Part shown: piece by piece, positions 26,829 to 35,664 of the stretch
Numbering within the stretch: the stretch's first letter is position 1
How the letters are laid out: each line of letters begins with the position of its first letter
From: Planctomycetia bacterium
GTDB lineage: Bacteria; Planctomycetota; Phycisphaerae; UBA1845; Fen-1342
Assembly: GCA_015709575.1 (NCBI GenBank)
Contig: CP054190.1
Location: 2,540,616 to 2,604,615, forward strand
DNA length: 64,000 nt
Direction: 5' to 3'
Notes under the pieces: model-generated
What the model was told of the DNA's origin: nothing
Seen by the model: only the letters and a program-made list of their open reading frames with translations
The model's database searches: none
Made by a program: the position numbers and the translations under genes

Positions 26829-27291
26829 TACTCGAGGTTGCCGACCCGTTCGCGGGCGGCGCCTCACCAGGCAGGCGACCGGTCGGCGGCGTGCGGCGCG
26901 TTTCGACGCGCCCCACCGCCGTCCGGGGATGCGGGCCGCGCGAGGCGCGCGGCGCGTCGTGCAACAAGCTGGAAAGTCGGGGCGGCGTGACGCGGCGCGG
27001 TGTCGCGTCGCCGTGATTTTCCTGGGTCATGCGGCTCAGCGAGTCGGGCCTTCGTGCCGGAAGGCCCCCGTTCATGAGCAAGGATGGACTCGCCGCTGCG
27101 ACTGGGTTGAGAAGCCCGTCAGACCCAGGCCGTCGTCGCGTCACGGATGACGCACGGCGGCCGCTTTTCTCTTCGATCGGTCGTTCCCAATCGATTCATC
27201 AGCGTACGTCCGCGCGCCGCGGATGTCCAGCGTTCTTTTCGCCGGCTTCGGGAGCCGTGATCGGCTCGCCCGTGCCGGAGGGATGGTCGCC
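26829..27291 (+). other. Long structured spacer between mraZ and rsmH, candidate small RNA
   Basis: 463 very GC-rich bases without a convincing gene where most genomes have few. It holds a perfect 8-bp hairpin (GGGCCTTC/GAAGGCCC, about 27046-27067), a CTGGGT/ACCCAG pair spanning 27101-27127, and a terminator-like hairpin with T-tract at 27132-27170. It may be the 3' part of a monocistronic mraZ message or a separate small RNA. It does not match RNase P, SRP or tmRNA signatures. Confidence 0.35.
27132..27170 (+). terminator. Intrinsic terminator between mraZ and rsmH
   Basis: Stem GCGTCA (27138-27143) with TGACGC (27148-27153) and a CGGA tetraloop, extended by about six further pairs across a 2-base bulge, then GCTTTTCTCTTC from 27163. 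It would end transcripts coming from mraZ, so rsmH and later genes may need their own promoter. Confidence 0.6.
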
Positions 27292-28215
27292 GTGACCGGA
27301 CGGGCAGACGGCGCCGAGCATGTCCCGGTACTGGCCGATGCGATTCTCGCGCTGATGCAGCCCGCCGCCGGGCAGATATTTGTGGACGGCACGGTCGGGC
27401 TGGGCGGTCACGCGCTGGCGATTCTGCCGCGACTGCTGCCCGGTGGCAGGTACATCGGGCTGGACGTGGATCCGGAAATGCTCGCCGTCGCGCGCGAGCG
27501 GCTGGCGTCGATGCCGGAGGGCAGCGTGATCTTGCGACACGCCAATTACGCGGACCTGCCGGACGTGCTCGACGAGCTTGAGATCGACGCGGCCGATCAC
27601 GTCCTGCTGGACCTGGGTGTGAACTCGGCGCAGCTTGCCTCGGGTGAGCGCGGCTTCTCGATCGATCGCGATGGCCCGCTCGACATGCGCTTCGACCGGA
27701 ATCAAAAGGTCCGCGCGCTGGACCTGGTCAACTCGCTGACCGAGAACGAGCTGTCCGACCTTTTTTATCAGTTCGGGCAGGAGGGGCTGAGCCGGCGCAT
27801 CGCCAAGCGCATCTGTCAGATCCGTCACGAAACCCGGATCACTACGACCGGAGCACTGGCCCGGGCGGTGGAGTCCGTATTCGCCGCAGATTCTTCGGCG
27901 CGTCCCGGAAAGATCCACTCCGCGACACGCATCTTCCAGGCGCTGCGAGTGGCGGTGAATCGCGAGTTGGACCAACTCCGCACGGCGCTTCCGAGAATCA
28001 CGGCACGCCTGCGTCCCGGCGGCACGCTCGCGGTCATCGCGTTTCACAGCCTTGAGGACGCGATTGTGAAGGATTTTCTCCGGTCGCAGCGCGCGGCCGG
28101 CCGCATGTCAGAAATCACCAAACGCCCCCACATTGCCGATGAAGCCGAACGCCAGGCCAATCCTCGCAGCCGGAGCGCCAAGCTCCGCGTGGCAAGGCGG
28201 ACGACGGCTGCGTAG
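27292..28215 (+). CDS. rsmH: 16S rRNA (cytosine1402-N4)-methyltransferase RsmH
   Basis: A 307-residue AdoMet methyltransferase that modifies C1402 of 16S rRNA. The N-terminal HVPVLADAIL, the motif VDGTVGLGGHALAIL (AdoMet site), LLDLGVNSAQL, the segment RGFSIDRDGPLDMRFD, and the C-terminal IAFHSLEDAIVKDF and PRSRSAKLRVARR are all present. The GTG at 27292 is chosen because GGAGGG lies 9 bases ahead; the ATG at 27283 abuts the same GGAGGG and the ATG at 27223 adds sequence with no family match. The LysM gene follows after 12 bases. Confidence 0.93.
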   Translation: MTGRADGAEHVPVLADAILALMQPAAGQIFVDGTVGLGGHALAILPRLLPGGRYIGLDVDPEMLAVARERLASMPEGSVILRHANYADLPDVLDELEIDAADHVLLDLGVNSAQLASGERGFSIDRDGPLDMRFDRNQKVRALDLVNSLTENELSDLFYQFGQEGLSRRIAKRICQIRHETRITTTGALARAVESVFAADSSARPGKIHSATRIFQALRVAVNRELDQLRTALPRITARLRPGGTLAVIAFHSLEDAIVKDFLRSQRAAGRMSEITKRPHIADEAERQANPRSRSAKLRVARRTTAA

Positions 28216-28227
28216 GAGACCGCCCGA

Positions 28228-29199
28228 ATGCCGCTCAACGTCAAACTCGCATTGCTGATGAGCGTCGGCGTCATCGCCGGCTTCTTCTACGCCCTGCAGG
28301 GCATCGACTCGCGCACGCTCAGCCTGCCGTCGCCGCTGGCGAGCACCGCCGGCGCGGCTCCCGGCAATACGCGGATGCGCCTGCCGACGTCCGATCCCGC
28401 CAGCCGGCGCCTGAACACGCCCAGCCCGGTGGCGGAGCGGCCATTCGCGACGGGCGGCGCATCGCCGTCGCACGTGGAGACGATCGCTCGTGCCGCGCCG
28501 ACCCCCGCCCCCCTGCTGCCGCCGCGCAGCCCGGACGCGAACAGCACTCCCGACGCCGATCATTCCCTTGAGATCGCCGACCGCCCGGTACTGCTGACCG
28601 CGGTGCGACCGCCGACAGAGCCCGTATCGGCCGCACCGGAAGTGACGACGCTGCCCCCGACGGCTCGCGCATCCGCCATCATTCCGATTGAGACGGAACC
28701 CGGAGATTCGGCGCGACGCTACACGGTGAAACCCGGCGACACGCTGGTCCGCATCGCGCGACGGGAGTTGCAGAGCGACTCGCCGGAAGCGGTGCAGCGA
28801 ATCCTGGACGCAAACCCGGCCCTCAAGGCCCGTCCCGATCGGGTTCTGGTCGGCACCGAGCTGGTCATGCCCGACACCGGCAACGCTGCGAAACCTCCGG
28901 TGGCGGACACGGCTTCGCGCGCTCGCGTCGCAGAGCCGCCCAGGAATCACGAGCCGGCCAGGGTCGCAGACGTGCGGTCAAAGGCCGCCGCCCAGGCCGA
29001 TGCGTCGGTCGTCGAGCCGCGCGCACCGCGGACGTACACGGTTCGGCCGAATGATTCGCTGCGCTCGATTGCCGCCAAAGTGCTGAAGGATAGCGCACGC
29101 TGGCGCGAATTGGCGAAGCTGAACGCCATCTCCAACGGCGATCGGATTCGGGCCGGCACGGTGTTGCGACTCCCGCCGGAACGCGTCGCGTCACGCTGA
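28228..29199 (+). CDS. Membrane-anchored protein with two LysM domains
   Basis: A 323-residue protein with an N-terminal membrane segment (VKLALLMSVGVIAGFFYAL) and a long Pro/Ala-rich linker (residues about 30-160). Two LysM peptidoglycan-binding modules follow: YTVKPGDTLVRIARREL (about 163-212) and YTVRPNDSLRSIAAKVL (about 269-320), each closing with a GT-x-L-x-(M/L)P motif. It lies 12 bases after rsmH with AGGAG ahead of the ATG, between rsmH and the ftsL-like gene, so a role in linking division machinery to the wall is plausible but inferred. No catalytic domain is present. Confidence 0.87.
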   Translation: MPLNVKLALLMSVGVIAGFFYALQGIDSRTLSLPSPLASTAGAAPGNTRMRLPTSDPASRRLNTPSPVAERPFATGGASPSHVETIARAAPTPAPLLPPRSPDANSTPDADHSLEIADRPVLLTAVRPPTEPVSAAPEVTTLPPTARASAIIPIETEPGDSARRYTVKPGDTLVRIARRELQSDSPEAVQRILDANPALKARPDRVLVGTELVMPDTGNAAKPPVADTASRARVAEPPRNHEPARVADVRSKAAAQADASVVEPRAPRTYTVRPNDSLRSIAAKVLKDSARWRELAKLNAISNGDRIRAGTVLRLPPERVASR

Positions 29200-29339
29200 T
29201 TCGCACCTGTTCGCGCCGGCGGGCGCGAAAATCCGCCCAATTGCACCGCAACCCGATCGCTCGCATGTCCGGCCGTCCAGGCTCGCGGAACCGCGGTAGG
29301 ATTCGGTGTTGAGTCGGAAGGCACGCGGGAACCGGGAAC

Positions 29340-29633
29340 ATGACGCTGACGCGGACGATTGTGGTGCTGGTCCTGGCGCTGGGCGTGGCGCTGACCGTCG
29401 TGGCGCTTCGCGCCGAGGCGACGCACCTGCAGTTCCGCACGTCGGAGCTGGATCGTGAAGCAGACGCCCTGCTGAACCAGGTTCGAGAGCGCGAGCTGGA
29501 GCTGGCGCGGCTGCGCAACCCGTTGCAGATTCGAGCGGGGCTGGGCGAGCCGCGCGAGCAGCCGGCCGCACAGACGCCGCCGGGCAAGCCGCGGAATTCG
29601 CAGAGACTGCCGCCGCGCCGCAGAAACCCCTGA
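29340..29633 (+). CDS. FtsL-like small division protein
   Basis: A 97-residue bitopic protein with one N-terminal membrane helix (IVVLVLALGVALTVVALRA), then a heptad-like helix (LQFRTSELDREADALLNQVR) and a Pro/Arg-rich tail. This layout and its place directly before ftsI match FtsL, which with FtsB activates FtsWI. Primary sequence conservation in FtsL is low, so the call rests on topology and position. The gap before it is 140 bases, after it 12. Confidence 0.7.
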   Translation: MTLTRTIVVLVLALGVALTVVALRAEATHLQFRTSELDREADALLNQVRERELELARLRNPLQIRAGLGEPREQPAAQTPPGKPRNSQRLPPRRRNP

Positions 29634-29645
29634 CGGGAATCGCTG

Positions 29646-31403
29646 ATGCGCCCCATCACGCCGCTGTTCCTGGTCGTCGCACTGCTCCTGACCGGGGGAG
29701 CCACGCGGCTGGCCTACATTGAGTACTCGGAAGGCGATGCCCTGCGGTCGCGCGCCTCGGCGCAGCACACCGCGACGATCTCATTTCCGGCACTGCGCGG
29801 GGACATTCTGGATGCACGCGGGCGCGTTCTGGCGGGCAGCGCGCCGCGACCGACGATCTTCGTCGATCCGTCGGCGGTGGATGACCCCGGCTTTGCGGCC
29901 CACAGCATCGCACCGGTACTCGGACTGAGCGCCGAAGCGCTGGAGCGCGACTTGCGCGAGCGAGCGGACCGCGGGTATTTCGTGCTGAAGCGCGAAGTGA
30001 GCGACGCCGAGCTGGCGCGCTTCAAGCACGTGCGCGATGCGCGCAAGCTCCGCGCCTTCGGCATCCAGGCGGACTCACTGCGCGTCTACCCCTACGGAGC
30101 GCTGGCGGGCCAGATCCTGGGGTTTGTCGGCGCGGAGGGGCGTGGCGCGGGCGGTGTCGAGTTGTTTTATGACGAGCACCTGGTGGGCACGCCGGGCTTC
30201 CGTCGCTCGATCGTGGATGTGCAGCGGCGGCGCCTGAGGCAGTCGCCGGCTGACTACGTTGCGCCGCGCGACGGCGCGACCGTTGTGCTGACCATCGACG
30301 CCTACGTGCAACAGGTGGCGGAACAACACCTGGCCAAGGCGGTTGCGGATCATCGGGCCGAATGGGGCGTCGCGACGGTGCTGGACGCCCTGAGCGGCGA
30401 AGTGCTCGCGATGGCGAACGTGCCGACGTTTGACCCGTCCAGCCCGGTGCCGCCCAACGCGACGCCGGAGCAGGTGACCGCTTCGCTGGATCTACTTCAA
30501 AACCGCGCGGCGAGCTTTGCCTATGAGCCGGGCAGCACCTTCAAGCCATTTGTCGCGGCACTTGCGATGGAGGACGGGCTGACCCGGATCGGCGAGGTGT
30601 TCGCGATCAACGGTCCGCGACGGGTGTTCGGCTCGCGCACGATCAACGACACGCACGGCTACGCCAGCCTGTTGTTCGAGGAAATCCTGAGTCGGTCGAG
30701 CAACATCGGCATGGGACTGATCGGGGCGCGCTGCGGGAATGAGCGCATGCACCGCTATGTGCGGCTGTTCGGCTTCGGCGACGCGACCGGCGTCGGACTG
30801 CCGGGCGAACACACCGGACAGGTGAACGACTTCGGCAGTTGGGGGCCGTTCTCGACGCAGTCGATTCCGATCGGGCAGGAGATTTCGGTCACCTGCCTGC
30901 AACTGGCGAACGCATTCAACGTCTTCGCAACCGACGGCGTGCTGCTGCGTCCGCGCGTCGTGCGGGGCATCGTGGCCAGTGATGGCAACATGATATGGGA
31001 CAACTCGCGGCCGATTCCGGTTCGGCGCGTGATGTCGGAAGCAACCGCCCGGGCGGTGCGGGTGCAAGCGCTGGCGCAGACCGTCGTCAGCGGAACCGGC
31101 AAGACGGCGGCGATCCCCGGATATCAGGTCTATGGCAAGACCGGGACGGCCCAGATCGCGCGACCCGGCGGCTACCTCGATGGAAAATACACGGCGTCAT
31201 TCGTGTGCGGAGCGCCCACGCGCAATCCGCGCCTGACCGTGGCGGTCTCGGTTTACAAGCCGGTGGGCCAATACTACGGCGGACAGGTCGCCGCGCCGGC
31301 GGCGGGCCGGATACTCGCGGACGTGCTGCTGTACATGCAGGTGCCGGCGGAAGCCCATTTTGATGCTGCCGGTTCCACGCAGGATCGCGCCGGCGGCGAC
31401 TGA
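29646..31403 (+). CDS. ftsI: Septal peptidoglycan transpeptidase FtsI (PBP3)
   Basis: A 585-residue class B penicillin-binding protein. An N-terminal membrane segment (PLFLVVALLLTGGATRLAYI) is followed by the dimerisation part starting RGDILDARGRVLA and by the transpeptidase domain: S297-x-x-K300 in EPGSTFKP, S351-S-N353 in SRSSNIGM, and K498-T-G in YGKTGTAQ. It crosslinks peptidoglycan at the septum with FtsW, acting in the periplasm. All active-site motifs are intact. It is followed by murE after 37 bases. Confidence 0.93.
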   Translation: MRPITPLFLVVALLLTGGATRLAYIEYSEGDALRSRASAQHTATISFPALRGDILDARGRVLAGSAPRPTIFVDPSAVDDPGFAAHSIAPVLGLSAEALERDLRERADRGYFVLKREVSDAELARFKHVRDARKLRAFGIQADSLRVYPYGALAGQILGFVGAEGRGAGGVELFYDEHLVGTPGFRRSIVDVQRRRLRQSPADYVAPRDGATVVLTIDAYVQQVAEQHLAKAVADHRAEWGVATVLDALSGEVLAMANVPTFDPSSPVPPNATPEQVTASLDLLQNRAASFAYEPGSTFKPFVAALAMEDGLTRIGEVFAINGPRRVFGSRTINDTHGYASLLFEEILSRSSNIGMGLIGARCGNERMHRYVRLFGFGDATGVGLPGEHTGQVNDFGSWGPFSTQSIPIGQEISVTCLQLANAFNVFATDGVLLRPRVVRGIVASDGNMIWDNSRPIPVRRVMSEATARAVRVQALAQTVVSGTGKTAAIPGYQVYGKTGTAQIARPGGYLDGKYTASFVCGAPTRNPRLTVAVSVYKPVGQYYGGQVAAPAAGRILADVLLYMQVPAEAHFDAAGSTQDRAGGD

Positions 31404-31440
31404 GTTTCAGCGCGACAGGACGAATCGGGAAAGGATGCCC

Positions 31441-33015
31441 ATGGAGGCGGGCGGCTCGAAGGACCGCGAGAGTCACGTCGAGCGCAGGCTGGGCGAACTG
31501 CTCGGCGGGCTTGTTCCCGCGGAAGCGCTCGCCCCGCTGGCAGACCTTCCCATTTCCGACGTGTGCGACGACTCGCGCACGGTTACGCCGGGCGCCGCAT
31601 TCTTCGCGCTAAACGGGCGCGCGGCCGATGGGCGCAGATTCGTGGAGGACGCGGCACGGCGCGGCGCGCAAGTCATCCTCATCGAGTGCGATGCCGGCAC
31701 GGCCGCACCCGTGAGCACGGTGGCCGGTGTTGTGTCAGTGCCACCGGCGCCGGGCGTTCCGACGCTGAGGGTTCGAGATGGACGGGCGCTGCTCGCTCAC
31801 GTCGCGCTTCGGTGGCGCGGGTTTGGCCGATCCGGCTCGCCACCGCAGTTGATCGGCGTCACCGGTACAAACGGCAAGAGCACGACGGTCATGATGGTTC
31901 GCTCGATCCTCACAGCGTCGGGGAAGCGGTGCGGGTTGATCGGCACCGTTCAGAACGAGATCGGCGGGTCGGTGCAGCCGGCGGAGATGACCACGCCCGG
32001 ACCACTCCGACTGGCGGAACTGCTCGTCGCGTGTGAGCGGGACGGGGCCGCCGCCGTCGCGATGGAGGTTTCGAGCCATGCACTGGACCAGCGACGCACC
32101 GACGGGCTGCGGTTCCACGCAGCCGGCTTCACCAATCTGACGGGCGACCATCTCGACTACCACGGATCGATGGAGTCCTATGCCGCGGCCAAGGCGCGGC
32201 TGTTCGAGCGACTCGGGCCGGATGCAACCGCGGTCGTGAACGCGGACGACCCCGCCGCAGGTCGGGTGACGCGCGACACGCGGGCGCGAGTTATTCACTA
32301 CGGGCTGGACCGGGCGGCTGACGTTCGCGCCGAAAAGCTGTCGGACACCATTCGCGGAACCCGTTATGACGTTTGTGTGCAAGGGCGGCGGCTGTCGCTG
32401 GAGAATCCTCTGATCGGGCGTCACAACGTGTATAACGCCCTTTGTGCAGCCGGGCTGGCGCTGGCCGCCGGAGCAACGATCGAGCATGTGGCGGCGGGCC
32501 TGCGGTCCGTCACCCGGGTGCCGGGAAGGCTGGAGCGCGTCGCGCCCGCCGGAGCGGCGGATGTGTTCGTGGATTACGCACACACCGACGACGCACTGCG
32601 CAACGTGCTGACTGCGCTGCGCCCGCTGACGATGGGGAGATTGATGGTCGTGTTTGGCTGCGGCGGAAATCGCGACGCGACCAAGCGCCCGCGAATGGGT
32701 CGCGTCGCGGAGGAACTGGCGGACGTGATATTCGTGACCAGCGACAATCCACGACACGAACCGCCGGAAGAGATCATTGAGCAGATCCTTGCCGGCATGA
32801 CCCTGGCCGGCCGGTCTCACTGCCGCGTGGAGCCGGATCGTCGGATCGCGATCCGGGCGGCATTGGCGGAAGCGCGAAGCGGGGACGTGCTGCTGGTCGC
32901 GGGTAAGGGGCACGAAACCTACCAGGAAATCGCCGGGCAACGGGCGCATTTTGACGATGCGGAGGAGATCCGCACGGCGGCCGGTTCGCTCTCCGCAGAG
33001 GGGGTGCGGGCGTGA
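31441..33015 (+). CDS. murE: UDP-MurNAc-tripeptide synthetase MurE (meso-DAP type)
   Basis: A 524-residue Mur ligase adding the third stem-peptide residue to UDP-MurNAc-L-Ala-D-Glu in the cytosol. The ATP loop is GTNGKST (K146), then MEVSSHALDQRR, GDHLDYHGSMESY with the carbamylated-lysine region, VDYAHTDDALRN and FGCGGNRD. The selectivity motif DNPR (435-438, in TSDNPRHEPP) points to meso-diaminopimelate. The ATG at 31441 has GGAAAGGA 6-7 bases ahead. It overlaps murF by 4 bases. Confidence 0.93.
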   Translation: MEAGGSKDRESHVERRLGELLGGLVPAEALAPLADLPISDVCDDSRTVTPGAAFFALNGRAADGRRFVEDAARRGAQVILIECDAGTAAPVSTVAGVVSVPPAPGVPTLRVRDGRALLAHVALRWRGFGRSGSPPQLIGVTGTNGKSTTVMMVRSILTASGKRCGLIGTVQNEIGGSVQPAEMTTPGPLRLAELLVACERDGAAAVAMEVSSHALDQRRTDGLRFHAAGFTNLTGDHLDYHGSMESYAAAKARLFERLGPDATAVVNADDPAAGRVTRDTRARVIHYGLDRAADVRAEKLSDTIRGTRYDVCVQGRRLSLENPLIGRHNVYNALCAAGLALAAGATIEHVAAGLRSVTRVPGRLERVAPAGAADVFVDYAHTDDALRNVLTALRPLTMGRLMVVFGCGGNRDATKRPRMGRVAEELADVIFVTSDNPRHEPPEEIIEQILAGMTLAGRSHCRVEPDRRIAIRAALAEARSGDVLLVAGKGHETYQEIAGQRAHFDDAEEIRTAAGSLSAEGVRA

Positions 33016-34433
33016 TCAAGCTGACGTTAGCGGAGATTATCGAGGCCATTCGCGGCAAGCCGCGCGGCGACATGCCGGGCGGCAGTGTGACCGCCGTGGC
33101 CACGGACAGTCGCAGCGTGCAGCGCGGCGAGCTGTTCTTTGCCTTGCGCGGCGAGCGCTTTGATGGACACGGGTTCGTCTGTGACGCCCTGCGCGCGGGG
33201 GCGATTGCCGCCGTCGTGGAGGACTCTCGTGCCGATGCGCTGGCGAGGGAGGCCCCGGCGCACGGCATCGTGGAGCCGCGGCTGATCGGCGTGACCGACG
33301 TGTCGGCGGCGCTGGGACGGCTGGGGGCCTATCACCGGCAACAAGTCAGCGCAACGGTGATCGCCGTCGTCGGCAGCAACGGCAAAACCACCACGAAGGC
33401 GATGATCGATCACGTGCTGTCGGACGGGCGGCGTGGCCGGGCTTCGCCCAGGAGCTTCAACAATGCAGTGGGCGTCCCGCTGACGCTGCTGAGTGCGCAG
33501 GCGGCCGACGAGTACCTGGTGGTCGAAATCGGAACCAATGCGCCGGGCGAAATCGCGGCCCTGTCGGCACTGGTGCAGCCCGACGCGGCCGTACTCACGT
33601 CCCTCTCGGAAGAGCATCTCGAAGGGCTGCGGGATCTGGACGGCGTGGCGGCCGAGGAGTGCAGCGTTTTTGCATCGCTGGCGGCGGGGGGATTTGCGGC
33701 GATCAACATCGACGCGCCGCAGGTCCGCGGCCACTTACCGACCGGCCGTGCGACGATCGTGACCATCGGGCTGTCGGCGGATGCCGACCTGCGCGTCAGT
33801 GACACGGCCTACGCGCCGCCGTGGCTTAGTTTCGTGGTCAACGGCAAATTTCGCTATCGGCTGCCGCTGCCCGGCGCCCACAACGCGATTAACGCCGCGG
33901 CGGCAATTGCGGTCGCGCGACGACTCGGGATGGAGCATGACCGGATCGCCGCCCGGCTCGAGACCTTCACGGGTCCGCCGATGCGCAGCGAGCTGGTGCG
34001 GCTGGGCGGCGTGACGATTATCAATGACGCCTACAACGCCAACCCGCGTAGTGCCCTGGCCGCGATCGACTCGATCGAAGCGATGCCGACGGACGGACGG
34101 CGCATTGTGGTGTTCGGCGAGATGCGCGAACTGGGCGCTCGTTCGTCGGCGCTGCACAGACAGGTTGCGGAGCGGCTGGCAGGCGGGCGAGTGGACCACG
34201 TGCTGCTGGTCGGTGCGGCCGGCGGAATGATGAAGGACGCTTTCGCCGACCCGCGGTTGTTTGGCCCAAAGCTCGATCTGTGCGCGGATCTGGACCACTG
34301 CCGCGAGCGCTTGCGGCAGGTGGTGCGGGATGGCGACGTCGTGCTGTTGAAAGGATCACGGGCCGTGGGGCTGGAGCGGCTGGTCGAGTCGCTGTCGCCC
34401 GCGCCGGTCCGGGCCATCGGCGAGGCGGACTAA
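33012..34433 (+). CDS. murF: UDP-MurNAc-tripeptide:D-Ala-D-Ala ligase MurF
   Basis: A 473-residue Mur ligase that adds D-Ala-D-Ala to the UDP-MurNAc tripeptide. The ATP loop is GSNGKTT (121-127), followed by SFNNAVGVPLTLL, VEIGTNAPGEI, LSEEHLEGL, and the C-terminal INDAYNANPRS and VVFGEMRELG. Translation starts at a GTG whose last two bases are part of the murE TGA (GTGA overlap), which suggests coupled translation. 54 bases separate it from mraY. Confidence 0.94.
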   Translation: MIKLTLAEIIEAIRGKPRGDMPGGSVTAVATDSRSVQRGELFFALRGERFDGHGFVCDALRAGAIAAVVEDSRADALAREAPAHGIVEPRLIGVTDVSAALGRLGAYHRQQVSATVIAVVGSNGKTTTKAMIDHVLSDGRRGRASPRSFNNAVGVPLTLLSAQAADEYLVVEIGTNAPGEIAALSALVQPDAAVLTSLSEEHLEGLRDLDGVAAEECSVFASLAAGGFAAINIDAPQVRGHLPTGRATIVTIGLSADADLRVSDTAYAPPWLSFVVNGKFRYRLPLPGAHNAINAAAAIAVARRLGMEHDRIAARLETFTGPPMRSELVRLGGVTIINDAYNANPRSALAAIDSIEAMPTDGRRIVVFGEMRELGARSSALHRQVAERLAGGRVDHVLLVGAAGGMMKDAFADPRLFGPKLDLCADLDHCRERLRQVVRDGDVVLLKGSRAVGLERLVESLSPAPVRAIGEAD

Positions 34434-34487
34434 CGGAACTCGCCGCGCGACGCGGCGACCTGCAAGGATGCGAGTCAGCGAACCCCC

Positions 34488-35657
34488 ATGCTCTACTGGC
34501 TCTTTCAATGGCTGCTGGAGGACCGCCCCTACGCCTACAAAAGCCCGCTTTTTCGGGCGGCGCTGGCGGTGCTGGTGGCGTTCGGCGTCGTGTGGTGGAT
34601 GGGTCCATGGGTCATTCGGCTGCTGACGCGCCTCAAGATCGGCGATCGGCCGGAGTTCGACCACGCCACGCTGAACCAGCTCAACCACGGAAAAACCGAC
34701 ACGCCGACCATGGGCGGCGTCCTGATCGTCGCCGCGATCGCGGTGTCGGCGCTGCTGCTGGCCGACCTCTCCAATTTCTACCTGGTGCTGGGGCTGTTCT
34801 GCCTGGTCTGGCTTGCGGCGCTGGGCGGATTCGACGACTGGCTCAAGCTGACCGCCGCGCGGCGGGTCGGCACGCGCGACGGGCTGAAGAAATGGGAAAA
34901 GCTGGTCTTTCAGACGGCGCTCGGCGTGCTGCTGGCGATCTTCGTGTTTCGATCCGGCGACGTGACTTCGCAGCTCGATCGCTGGACCGACCTCGAGGCC
35001 GCCTACAGCCCCTACTGGAACGTGCTCTCCATCCCGTTCTACAAAGGTGAGCCGCTGGCCGACGGATTTTGGGGCGTGCGCCTGCCGCTGTGGTTGTTCG
35101 CGCTCATTACCGTGCTGGTCGTCGCAGGCACCTCTAACGCCGTCAATCTCACGGACGGCATGGACGGTCTCGCCAGCGGGTGCGTCGTCATGACGGCCGG
35201 CGCGTTCCTCGTGCTTTCGCACGTCGTCGGCGACCCGGAGCTATCGCGCGGGCTTCTGCTTTTTCACATCAGCGGGGCGGGAGAGCTGGCCGTGCTGTGC
35301 GGCGCGATCGTCGGGTCGTGCCTCGGCTTCCTGTGGTACAACGGCTATCCGGCGCGGGTGTTCATGGGGGATACCGGCTCGCTGCCGCTCGGCGGCCTGA
35401 TCGGCTACGTGGCGATCGTCACCCGCCAGGAGCTGATGCTGCTGATCATCGGCGGCGTGTTCGTCATCGAGGCGCTGTCGGTGCTGATACAGGTCACGAC
35501 GTTCCGGTTGATGAACGGCAAGCGCTTCTTCCGCTGCACGCCCATTCACCACCATTTCCACCTGGGCGGATGGACGGAAACCCAGGTCGTGATGCGATTC
35601 TGGCTGCTCGGAGCGCTCTTCGCGGCGTTCGGACTCGCGACCCTGAAGCTCCGCTAG
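34488..35657 (+). CDS. mraY: Phospho-MurNAc-pentapeptide transferase MraY
   Basis: A 389-residue polytopic membrane enzyme that moves phospho-MurNAc-pentapeptide to undecaprenyl phosphate, making lipid I. The family motifs are FDDWLKL, NAVNLTDGMDGLA, VFMGDTGSLPLG and the cytoplasmic HHHFHLGGWTETQV; the DD and the HHH-containing loop bind Mg2+ and the uridine nucleotide. About ten membrane segments are visible. Length is slightly above the usual 360. murD is not found next to it, although it often lies between mraY and ftsW. Confidence 0.95.
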   Translation: MLYWLFQWLLEDRPYAYKSPLFRAALAVLVAFGVVWWMGPWVIRLLTRLKIGDRPEFDHATLNQLNHGKTDTPTMGGVLIVAAIAVSALLLADLSNFYLVLGLFCLVWLAALGGFDDWLKLTAARRVGTRDGLKKWEKLVFQTALGVLLAIFVFRSGDVTSQLDRWTDLEAAYSPYWNVLSIPFYKGEPLADGFWGVRLPLWLFALITVLVVAGTSNAVNLTDGMDGLASGCVVMTAGAFLVLSHVVGDPELSRGLLLFHISGAGELAVLCGAIVGSCLGFLWYNGYPARVFMGDTGSLPLGGLIGYVAIVTRQELMLLIIGGVFVIEALSVLIQVTTFRLMNGKRFFRCTPIHHHFHLGGWTETQVVMRFWLLGALFAAFGLATLKLR

Positions 35658-35664
35658 AGGACAC

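Noticed and set aside
26965..27130. Possible RNase P RNA between mraZ and rsmH (GGAAAGTCGGGGC and CAGACCCAGGC resemble conserved blocks)
   Set aside because: The blocks are only about 150 bases apart, the AGGGTGAAA block is missing, and no P1/P2 pairing is found. In pseudomonads rnpB lies upstream of mraZ, not downstream.
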